Made by a program: the position numbers and the translations under genes
Shown: piece after piece, positions 43,780 through 52,484 of the stretch
Numbering within the stretch: the stretch's first letter is position 1
How the letters are laid out: the number at the start of each line of letters is the position of its first letter
The notes under the pieces: model-generated
What the model was told of the DNA's origin: nothing
Database searches by the model: none
What the model saw: only the letters and a program-made list of their open reading frames with translations
NCBI GenBank assembly: GCA_033220425.1
Contig: CM065647.1
Span: forward strand, 4,836,001-4,900,000
Direction of reading: 5' to 3'
Source of the DNA: Lepraria neglecta
Lineage: Eukaryota > Ascomycota > Lecanoromycetes > Lecanorales > Stereocaulaceae
DNA: 64,000 bases

Positions 43780-45639
43780 AACATTTTCGATTACCAACCA
43801 ACAACGACTCGCTGAGCAAGGTTGCAAGGCAGTATGGGCTACCCAGAAGCACCTTGAACGATCGAGTCAACGGTAAAACACCTCACGCTGAGGTAGTTAA
43901 ATTTCGACAGCGTTTAACAGAAGGAGAAGAAAAAGCACTTTGCAGCTACATTGAGCGACTGGAGGCCTGGGGCTGGCCGTTAACGATCCAACAGCTTGTT
44001 AGTATAGCTAAAGAGCTACTGGAAGCTAAGAACGACATAGAGCCTATCGGAGTACACTGGTCAGCCAAATTCCTTGCTCGACACCCTCAATTCAAAACCA
44101 AATTTGTTCCTCCTCTCGATAAAGCACGGCGTCAGGCAGAGAATCCAGCAGTCATTAAGCACTGGTTCGATATATATCAAAAGGCTAGGAGCATGTATGA
44201 CGTTGAGGATCAAGATATATGGAATATGGATGAGAAAGGCTTCATGATGGGAGTTATAGCCAAAATGCGAGTCATTATTTCAAAGCATAACAAAGAAGCT
44301 ACGATGACTCAACCTGGCAATCGTGAATGGGTAACTACTATCGATTGTATCTCAATGGATAGCCGGGTCCTTCCTCCCTGGATTATCTTTAAAGGCAAAG
44401 TAGTCATGCATTTATGGGTTGATCAGCTTGAAAAGATGGAGCCATTATGGTCTGTACGTACCAGTATAAATGGATAGACCGACAATAATATTGGCTTCGA
44501 GTGGCTACAGTGCTTCCAAAAGCAGACATACAGGAACGATTTAGGCCAAAAATATCGAATACTTATCTTTGACGGCCATGCATCACATATCACTACTAAG
44601 GCTATCGAATTCGCTGTAGCCAATAGGATTATCGTACTCTGCTTGCCACCGCACAGTACACATCTTCTACAGCCGCTGGATATTGGCTTCTTTGCACCAC
44701 TCGCCAATGTCTATAAATCGAATATTCAACGAGCAAGTAGACTAGGAGCTAGTTACTCTATCGATAAATCAGAGTTCTTAGAGTTCTATACACTTGCTCG
44801 TCGGCAAGTCACTACCACTTCAACCATCATAAAGGCCTGGGAGGTATCAGGTCTAGCTCCTTTTGAGCCAATGCAAGTGCTCCAGAAGCTTCCTAACTAT
44901 ACAGCCAATACACAGGAGGATGCTTCAAACCCAGTGATCCAGGGTAACCTCCAAATCGCTTATTCTATCTGCCCTACTACACCACCAGAAATCCAGATCG
45001 ATAGCGTCACTCACAGCATCAGCGATATTCTGCAGCCGGATACACCTTACGATAATGCTGCTATAGAAAGGCTGCTCCGCACATTCAAGGTATTCGATAT
45101 AAGAACCCAGAAGATTGCTAAAGCAGCAACCTATCATCGATCCAATGCACAAATTCATTGCCATACTGCTAATCATCTCAAAGAGCTTAATGAGCGGAAA
45201 CAGAACAAAACTAATAGAAAGTAAGCTTACTTTCCTAGTACAATTCTTATGAACGATGAACTCCTCGCGGAGCGTAAGCAAGCCGATTTAGAAAAACAGC
45301 GTCTATAGCAAGAAAGAGAGGATACAAAACGTGCAAAGAAGGCGAATACCAGGCAGCTAAAGGCTGTCAGAGAGCTCAATAGAAGAGGCCGTAAATCGAC
45401 GCCAGGGAGGTCTATTGATTTCTGCTATCCACCTACGATACCAAGTACCAGCGATCACGATCTGTCCAGTCCAGCATCAGCACCGCCAGTAGCATCAGCT
45501 CCACCAGCAGCACTAGCTCCGCCAGCAGCACCAGCTCCGCCAGTACCAGTTCCAGCAGCTCCGCCAGCACTAGCAGCAGCTCCGCCAGCAACAGCACCGC
45601 CAGCAAAATCAGCTCCACCAGCAGCACCAGCCCCGCCAG

Positions 45640-45703
<64 letters not shown>

Positions 45704-45791
45704 AGCAGCAGCATCCGCCCTGCCAGCACCAGCTCCCCAACGCAGCCGCCGTGGCAGATGCATCAGGAAACCATCCAAGCTGTTGGATTGA
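43780..45791 (+). pseudogene. pogo/Fot1 transposase with three in-frame stops
   Basis: One continuous plus frame (start not determined; the coding match begins around QDEADEQEELPKEL upstream of 43854). It contains a helix-turn-helix/CENP-B-like DNA-binding region (SLSKVARQYGLPRSTLNDRV, LCSYIERLEAWGWPLTIQQL), then the DDE endonuclease with the first Asp in DIWNMDEKGFMMG, the second in ILIFDGHASHIT and the third-acid region at LQPLDIGFFAPL. Stops occur at 44475 (TAG where GW-T is expected), about 45222 (TAA) and about 45306 (TAG). Each could arise from one CpA-to-TpA change. The C-terminus is a long Pro/Ala tract. The element is therefore likely non-autonomous. Confidence 0.88.
45470..45745 (+). 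repeat. Pro-Ala coding microsatellite (CCAGCx)n in the transposase C-terminus
   Basis: Near-tandem CCAGCA/CCAGCT hexamers encode a Pro-Ala-rich tail of roughly 90 codons. The purest part, alternating CCAGCA and CCAGCT, lies at about 45640-45705. On the opposite strand it makes spurious long Leu/Gly/Ala ORFs. Confidence 0.85.
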
Positions 45792-46092
45792 CCAATCAGC
45801 TTGAGCAACCTGATGTAGCCATATCCGCAGATCCTCAATACTTATCGGCGTAAGCCAATCAGGATTGAGAGCTCTCAACACCTCGTGAATCGAATTCGAA
45901 TTGACAGTTAAAATCCCTATCTATCTTCGCCATTAATCACAATTTCTGTGCTTCTTTTTAGTTTAATTGGTCAATTAAGGGTCCGCCCTGGCTGGGGGGG
46001 TATAGGGTAACGTTCACTGAAGCTCTAAATCAATGTATAGCTTAGTGTAATAGATGTAGAGTAATAGATAATGTGGAGAGAAATGCATATGG

Positions 46093-46152
46093 TTCCTAAT
46101 CGGGTTTAGCGTGCCGAGCCATGGGTATTGCCGAGCCATAGGTCAATACTTC
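46093..46152 (-). repeat. pogo/Fot1 right terminal inverted repeat (60 bp)
   Basis: Inverted complement of 43516-43575, followed by the TA target-site copy at 46153-46154. Confidence 0.93.
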
Positions 46153-46154
46153 TA

Positions 46155-47020
46155 CTTGACGCGATTCTCGGCGCGCGGGGATAGCATAAGGCTGAGCACA
46201 CGCCAAGAAAACTTATATAAGCATTTCGCTAAGGCTGGAGACTTGACTCCCCTTCTTCCTTAGCGACGAGATTTTTGTATTTGGGATAAGCATCACTACT
46301 CGGTCAGTGCTCTGAAGACCTGGGTTGAGTGAATCTGCTCGCAGGTCTTCTTTTTTAACAATTTTCCTGGCACTGATGTCGGCGCAGTTAGAGCTGCACC
46401 TAGCATCGTCAAGGCCTTCGACAGCAGAAACAACTCATTACGCCGAAGGCAACATCGAACCCTACGCGATCATGTAAAGGATGTTGAGTGCCGATATGGA
46501 ACCCAAAAAAGATGATGTAAATATCATGGAGGCAGACAAGGCAATGGCTCCAGGACTCTTACTCCTGAGAAGTTTGAAGAACAATGCATATGACTTCAAC
46601 TGTTTTCAACTTGATACATCATGACGCTGACATCGAAGGATTTATGGCCGTTGAGTCATTGTAAAAGAAAATCAAACCCTTTAAACAACGCTCCTTGAGA
46701 GGAGAAAAAGAAGGACCTTTCCTGTGGACAACATCTGCGGCTTTCCACCCGAGACGACTACTATGGATGGCGAATGGAACTTAGGGAAAGACATTTCTTG
46801 AACAAAAGAGTACTAGAAAAGGAGATAAGACGAGATATACCCAGAGGAAATACATGTGTGTCCATCCACCATACCCAACGCGCCATCAGGCTTTCACTTT
46901 TTCTTTGCCTTGCCCAACGACGATGTGATTGATTCGATGACCGAGCATTCCTTTTGCCATTGTAGCGCTATAGCACCTCCCTAAAACTCTGAGTATCTTG
47001 CGAGATATCTGTGCGGCCTC
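46155..47020. other. Non-coding region right of the pogo element; possible original POL1 upstream flank
   Basis: About 870 nt without a supported protein gene. It has a TATA-like CTTATATAAG near 46212, the GAAGACCTG hairpin with T6 tract (46314-46356), and a 34-codon ORF at 46376. The ACGCG at 46159 and GGCGCGCGGGG beside it are the likely distal half of the POL1 promoter. Confidence 0.45.
46314..46356 (+). other. Hairpin followed by T6, possible small RNA 3' end
   Basis: GAAGACCTG (46314-46322) and CAGGTCTTC (46342-46350) form a perfect 9-bp stem with a 19-nt loop, followed directly by TTTTTT. A TATA-like box lies about 100 nt upstream. The layout resembles a pol III transcript end, but the upstream 100 nt match no snRNA or tRNA that I know. 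Confidence 0.35.
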
Positions 47021-47503
47021 TTAGCGGTGCAAGCCACTAGGTATGACTTCGTCTCTAGACTGGTTGCTGTCGTCGATGGCGACTGCTCTATGTGGCATTC
47101 TTGTGGGCTCGCCCAAAGGCACCGAACGTTCTTGTGTTTGAAGATGTCGTTGGTGAGGAAGGACTCGAGGTCTCAGTGGGCGCCTCTGCGGGTCGTAGCT
47201 GCGCTGCGGTGGGCGGACGCTGAAGGTCTCGTCAAAGTCTGCGTCGACCGTCAATGTGCTCGAACCCCCTAATACGCGATCTTCAAGATCCAGGTCAACA
47301 TTGGCAGATATCGCAGCTAAATGGCAACAAAAAGGAGTCAGCGAATTGTTTCAAGTAAGATGCAGCAAGATGAGTGAACAGAAAGGAAGAGCCTACCAGC
47401 AACTGAGGCGACAAGATTCGAGGAGTGCAATGTCTGTAGCGTTTGGTACAGGCTTTTGAGAAGATAGCTTACGCCCACAACCTTGAGGTGTAAGTACAGG
47501 CAT
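47021..47503 (-). CDS. Hypothetical protein, probably two or more exons
   Basis: A 3' exon on the minus strand is open from about 47318 to 47021 (ANVDLDLEDRVLGGSSTLTV, then DADFDETFSVRPPQRSYDPQ, ending IPSGLHR). It has an acidic then Arg/Pro-rich composition that looks coding. A TTTAG acceptor lies just upstream (about 47319). A plausible 5' exon starts MPVLTPQGCGRKL at 47503. A donor near 47400 would join them in phase, though not with a strong consensus. About 130 residues. No family recognised. Confidence 0.4.
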
Positions 47504-47579
47504 TGTATTGTTGGTGGAGAAGTTTATTTTGGGTTGCGAAGACTCTAAATCGATTGTAATTATGAACAATACAGACAAT

Positions 47580-48761
47580 CTGAAAGTATATCTTTTAAAT
47601 TATGATGTGCCGTGGCGAGAGAGCATGTTGACATTTGATATACAGCCTTCCTTTAGCGCCGTTTATATCGCACCATGACTAGCCTCAACATCGCGCTTTC
47701 CCAAAAGTTTCTGTCATTAGCGTCACAGCTAGTTCGGCGCTGTCTACATCCCATGTCAATTGCGGGCCGAGAAATCAGCAGGATTCGATGATAGAAAACC
47801 AACCTTTTGCTTAGTCAGCAATCACGTGATTTGCTGAAAGCTGCTGATCCTGCTGTTCGCAAGCCGGAGTTGCTGAATGCGCTGAAATCGATCTGTTAGC
47901 GGGCGCTATTTGAACATCCAATTCGCGAATAATACGAAAACTAATATGAAAATTAATGTCACACCGCACATTTACAATATACTCTACAATGAGAGTCTAC
48001 CAAATATGATAATATACATGCCGTTGTGACGCTATGTTGGAAATTTGCTCCATCAGTGATCTTGCGGGATTTTACTGCTATAACCAATACCTCAGTCCCC
48101 TCTGTCCTTTTCAGGATGAGGGATTTAAGGTGCCGATAGCTCATACGACTGCACAACTTCACAACGAAAAGAGTGGCGAACGAACTTTGTAGACCAAGGT
48201 TGTTCGGAACTTTTGGACTTACAGCTTTGCATGCAAAAGTCTTGTGTCAACGGCTTTCATTAAGGAGCTACAGCGGTATGGCGGTGTTTTTGCAGGCTGG
48301 TCAAAGAAGGTACCCGAGGCCGCAAATTTTTCCTGTACCCCGCTACGGACTCGACCGGGCTCTTGGGACCAAAAATTAGGGCATCGATGCCAGTTGTCAT
48401 TGGGAGACACTCCCGGCGTGCTTGAAGACTGCAAGGCTGCAGGGCTTAGTCTTGCATGAAGCATGCAGCTAAGCTAACCGAGACACTGATAAGGCAGATG
48501 AGATGTGAAAATGCCAATCTTTGGGTTTCTTCCAGTCCTTTCCGTGAACAGGACTTCTACCAGGAACCCACTGTTCACATTACTTCTTAGTCTTCAATAA
48601 ATTCACACATACACTAAACCCAAAATACATATCTTCGCTTCAATTCTGATGATGATGATGAAAACAGCCCTGATCAGAATACCGCGGTCTTTTCTTTTGG
48701 TGTTCTAGGATGATCATTGACTTCTGTCAATACCTAGCTCGATGCGTTCGTCTCTTCTCAC
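47580..48761. other. Intergenic region, no supported gene
   Basis: About 1.2 kb. Overlapping ORFs on both strands at 48173..48464 are mutual shadows with no domain. A short GAT microsatellite (TGATGATGATGATGAAAA, near 48647-48664) lies near the right end. Confidence 0.4.
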
Positions 48762-50044
48762 TTACAGTAACACTCGACGGTAGTTGCAGCAATATCTCAA
48801 CTTGTGACCACAGGCTGCAAAGGCATTCGTTATGCATAGAGAACCACGAGTCCATCCACACCCACAATCAGCTTCCCCATCCCTCTCTAACCTCTCAAAC
48901 ATCCCTTTCACAACCTTCTCAAGCTTCTCCTCCCCTTCTCCAGAAACCCTATCCATCCCCCAGACTGCTCTATCCCCTACCCCTCCAAATAGAACGTTCC
49001 TCTCCAACAGCATCATAGCCCCATCAAAGAAACCCTTCTCCATCCTTCTCTCCCCCTCCCTAATGCACTCATCCACCTCTGAGCTAACCATATCCCACTT
49101 CTTCCCATCTGCCCTCTCCAGCACCTCTAATAGCTCGTTCTGGCTCGTCACGAACTCGGCCTTATAGAAATACGAATTTCTGGACGTCTCCTCTTCTAGA
49201 CCTCTCAAGGCTTGTAATACTGCCCGCCCAACTCCATCAAGCGTACTACAAGGAAACTTCTTATCCCCAGCCCCGTAGACTGTAGCGCTCTTCCATTGCA
49301 GGCCGAACGCCAGTAGCCCCTCCAATAAGCCGTTCTCGAGGTTGCATCCTGTTGCCAGCGCCGTCCAGTTGAACCCTGTATTCTGCCCATTCTTCTCCCT
49401 CAGACAGTCCAGCACTTCAGCTCTTGCAGCACATGGTGGGTACGCATCTCGAACGTCTGGGTTCTGGGTATCGTAGCTTAACTCGCACGGTATGAAATGC
49501 CGAACGCCGGCAGCGAGCGCAGCATCGATCAGCCATTTCTGGGAGGGTATGTCTGCAGGCGCGATGGTGGATATGACAACATCTTGCTCCTTGAAAGCGG
49601 CGCTCAAAGACTCGAGGGTGTAGTCTGAGGTCCGGTGCTGTACACTATGGATCGCCGACGGTTCTTGTTGTGGCCTGGTGAGGAGGGCTAGAGTATATGG
49701 AGAGGTGTGGGCATGGTGATGGTCGTGCGTGTGCGTTAGTGTTGAGGTGCTGCGTTGGTGGATGTGATGGGCTTTTAGCGTGTGATAGTAAATCGGGATT
49801 GCTTGGCAGTGGGACTCTGCAACGCTTGGGTAAATTTATTAGAAAATCTCACCAAAAATTTCCCTTCATTGTTGTAAACGTCCATAACAACCACAACCAC
49901 TATTATCGCTGCTATCGCACATAACCTGATTGCCTATTCGGGTAATCGTGAGGCTCCTGGCAGTGGTTTTTTGGTATTTCATTCCTGATATTCCAGTAGC
50001 TGCCACCTCCTGCTATCTTCTGCTGCTACCTCCTGCTGCGCGGT

Positions 50045-51067
50045 ATGCCTCTATTCAGAAAAGATCCATCCGTTTATCAGCGCGCCTTGCTACTATTCGA
50101 ATCACGTTGGCGCCCTCAGGCAGTAGCTGCAGACGCTCGAGCCAGTCGAACAACAGGCTACCGTTGGGAGAGAAATATTGTAATATATGGTGATACTGTG
50201 GTTCCTCCTTATCTACAGACCCGTGGACCACACCGTCGCCTTACTCCTAGTGCTCTCGAGTTACTACTTGAATATCAGCGTCAAAAGCCGTGGCTCTATC
50301 AGGATGAGCTCGCCAGGTTCCTTGCGGAGGAGTGGGATATATAGGTTCATCGATCCACCATCTCAAAGGCCCTAAAAGAAGCCGGCATCAGTCGGAAAAA
50401 GAGTCAGCGGATAGGCCCACAAAGCGAAGAGTTGCATATTGCATGGCAAGCGTTTGCGATGCAGGTGAGGGCCGAGCAGTTGGTATTTATCGACGAATCG
50501 CTGTTTAAGCTACAGACGATATGGCGAGCTATAGCTTATGCTCCTCTCGGTAAGTCTGCTCGCTACTATGGCAATATGAGAAGAGGTGATACATACAGTG
50601 TTTTGCCTGCATATACTACTGAAGGCTACCTTCCCTGTACCGGGATCAAGCAAGGTTACTACAACAAAGAGGATATTATCGACTGGTTGGTTAACCACCT
50701 GCTACCGCTGTGTAACGAGTATCCAAGGGAGCGTAGTATCATCGTTCTAGATAACGTTAGCGTTCATATCGACCAACGGATTATACAGGCGATTAAGGAG
50801 AAGGGTTATATCGTGAAATATCTTCCTCCTTACTCGCCAGACTATAATCCTATTGAGCTTATATTCAGTTTACTTGAGGCGTAGATAAGGCATTATTTCG
50901 AAACCTTCCGTCCCGTCTTTCAGAATGATTTTAAGGGCTTCTTACAGTATACAGTTGATAATAGTAGATGTGATACGAAGGCTAGAGAACATTTCCGATA
51001 TAGCGCCGCTGGCTATATATTTAACAGTGATATTAAGGCTTTTAAGCGAGATCTGGAGGAGCTATAG
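50045..51067 (+). pseudogene. Tc1/mariner transposase with two in-frame stops
   Basis: One frame of about 340 codons: an N-terminal helix-turn-helix (QRALLLFESRWRPQAVAADA and WERNIVIYGDTV), a second one (YQDELARFLAEEWDI then HRSTISKALKEAGISRKKS), and the catalytic domain with Asp in LVFIDESLF, Asp in IIVLDNVSVH and the third acid in LPPYSPDYNPIELIFSLLEA. TAG stops lie at 50342-50344 and 50882-50884; both fit CAG-to-TAG or TGG-to-TAG changes. It ends KRDLEEL at 51067. Autonomy looks lost. Confidence 0.88.
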
Positions 51068-51412
51068 TCCTGAGGCAGCTGTATCTATATTATTATCTAC
51101 TGCTAAAACTACTTTAATCTATAGACTTGCCTCTATACGATCTAAAACCCGCCCCCGTACTCAGCTACCCTTTGTAGATTGCGAGCATATTAATATATAT
51201 CCCTCTACTGCTGCTTAAACTCTTTTAGATTATCTTTAAGGCCTCGTACTAAGCCGTCCGGCAGGTCTTTATCAATAGCCTTCCTGTAAATATCAGATAA
51301 CGTGTCAGCCATAGCTTTAAGGCCACTGATCTTCCATATCTGCCTCTCGACTATCGCCTGCGCCTAAGAGTATTATAGCTTCCTCTCTACCTTGTCTATA
51401 GTCTCTCTTCCA

Positions 51413-51784
51413 CTACCAGAAACCCTCTATTATATCATCTTCCTCGTTCCTCGGACCAATCGGACTGGAGCGTTGCGCCGCTTGAACAGGTGGACCGGGT
51501 GGATTGGATAGAGCTCGTGGAGCAGGTGTTGGAGACGGCGCTTGAGGAGGGAGGACGTATTGCTGGGTAGTATAGCCACCGTAGCTACTGTACGGTTGCT
51601 GCGTCGTCTGCTTCTCCTCCGCCTTCCGCTTCTCCTGCTCCGCCCTCCCAGCTACTGCGGCGGCGGTCTGTTCATCAGAGAAAGAGACGCCGCGTCGACT
51701 ACGAGCGCGGCGTTGAGGAGCAGAAGCCTCAGCTGGGTGGCTGTCGCAAGCCGACGAGCGAGAATTTTGGGTGTTTCGTGGCAT
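51413..51784 (-). CDS. Second ORF inside the Tc1 element (123 aa, minus strand)
   Basis: MPRNTQNSRSSACDSH start at 51784, just inside the right inverted repeat. The product is basic at the N-terminus (RRARSRRGVSFSDEQ), then Ala/Glu/Lys-rich (AEQEKRKAEEKQ), then Pro/Gln/Tyr-rich, ending EEDDIIEGFW. Low-complexity but with an open frame over the full length. It is transcribed from the opposite end to the transposase. I know no function. It could be an element-encoded accessory protein or captured host sequence. Confidence 0.5.
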   Translation of the reverse strand: MPRNTQNSRSSACDSHPAEASAPQRRARSRRGVSFSDEQTAAAVAGRAEQEKRKAEEKQTTQQPYSSYGGYTTQQYVLPPQAPSPTPAPRALSNPPGPPVQAAQRSSPIGPRNEEDDIIEGFW

Positions 51785-52030
51785 CGTAACACCGTCGTAT
51801 TCGTATTGGGTCTATACAAGAGCTTCAATGATATTTGCAATAGTGGTTGTGGTTGTTATGGACGTTTACAACAATGAAGGGAAATTTTTGGTGAGATTTT
51901 CTAATAAATTTACCCAAGCGCGTTGCAGAGTCCCACTGCCAAGCAATCCCGATTTACTATCACACGCTAATTCGGAGAGATTGCGGCTGCCAACCACGAT
52001 GACGTTATGAATTCCGGAGGGCATTTTCAT

Positions 52031-52484
52031 TCACGAGATTCACGAGAGCAGAGGATGTCTCAATGGAGAACGTATGTCATATTAATACTACAATAATGCA
52101 CTTTTCGGCAATGCCATAGCACTCCGCCATCTGCCCATGTTATGGGCCTCCGTGGTGTGCCTTTCGCCCGAACAACGTATAGTTCTCCCTGGACATCAAA
52201 TCCGTGAAGCTACATCGAATCTGTGGATTCTAGGATCTACCTTTGGATGCAATGTTACGACGTGTGACGTTTTGCCTCATTGACATTGGTTCACGGCTTT
52301 CTTGATCTATCACCCAGCCAATACCTGAAGAAGGTATTGGGGAACAACCATTTTTGGGAGCTATCACTGGAGTAAAGCTTGGTCTCTTGACGAAGCGACG
52401 TTCATGGTAAACATTTGATAAATTCCGTTAGCTGTGAATGTCAAGAAATCGACGGTCTTGCTCGTCCTTGGTTGCTGAAATCGA
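52031..52484. other. Intergenic region upstream of the NmrA-like gene, downstream of the HET gene
   Basis: About 450 nt. It must contain the promoter of the disrupted NmrA-like gene and the 3' UTR of the HET gene. No repeats or ORFs of note. Confidence 0.45.

Larger units (their letters stand above)
43516..46152. mobile_element. pogo/Fot1-type (Tc1-mariner superfamily) DNA transposon, complete ends
   Basis: Perfect 60-bp terminal inverted repeats at 43516-43575 and 46093-46152, starting GAAGTATTGACCTATGGCTC, with an internal direct repeat of ATGGCTCGGCA. The element is flanked by TA on both sides (43514-43515 and 46153-46154), as expected for TA target duplication. Length 2637 bp. It carries one transposase frame on the plus strand, closed by three nonsense codons. 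Identical TIRs suggest a recent insertion. It lies 117 nt upstream of the POL1 start. Confidence 0.95.
49778..51967. mobile_element. Tc1/mariner-type DNA transposon (2.19 kb) inserted in the NmrA-like gene
   Basis: Long terminal inverted repeats of about 127-130 bp (49778-49904 and 51838-51967) start GCGTGTGATAGTAAATCGGG and are nearly identical; one differs by an extra GC. TA flanks both ends (49776-49777 and 51968-51969). It carries a transposase on the plus strand and a second ORF on the minus strand. Confidence 0.93.
48762..52030 (-). pseudogene. NmrA-like/isoflavone-reductase-type NAD(P)-binding protein, split by a Tc1 insertion
   Basis: The gene lies in two parts on the minus strand. 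The 5' part (52024 or 52030 to 51968) encodes MPSGIHNVIVVGSRNLSEL; the 3' part (49777 to 48762) continues KAHHIHQ...ALLTRP, DYTLESLSAAFKEQDVVIST, AALAAGVRHFIPCELSYDTQ, GFNWTALATGCNLENGLLEG and YGAGDKKFPCSTLDGVGRAV. Between them sits a complete Tc1/mariner element. With the element and one TA removed, the frame runs through the junction. About 360 residues in the empty-site form. NmrA-like proteins bind NAD(P) and act as redox sensors or reductases. The glycine-rich loop is atypical (VVGSRNLSE instead of GxxGxxG), so the gene may have been failing before the insertion. Confidence 0.85.

Noticed and set aside
45433-45881. Minus-strand ORFs rich in Leu/Gly/Ala/Trp-Cys repeats
   Set aside because: They are the reverse strand of the Pro-Ala coding microsatellite in the pogo transposase, open in several frames because of the repeat.
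46376-46480. 34-codon ORF (MSAQLELHLASSRPS...) behind the pogo element
   Set aside because: Too short, no family and no splice continuation; kept only as part of the non-coding region description.
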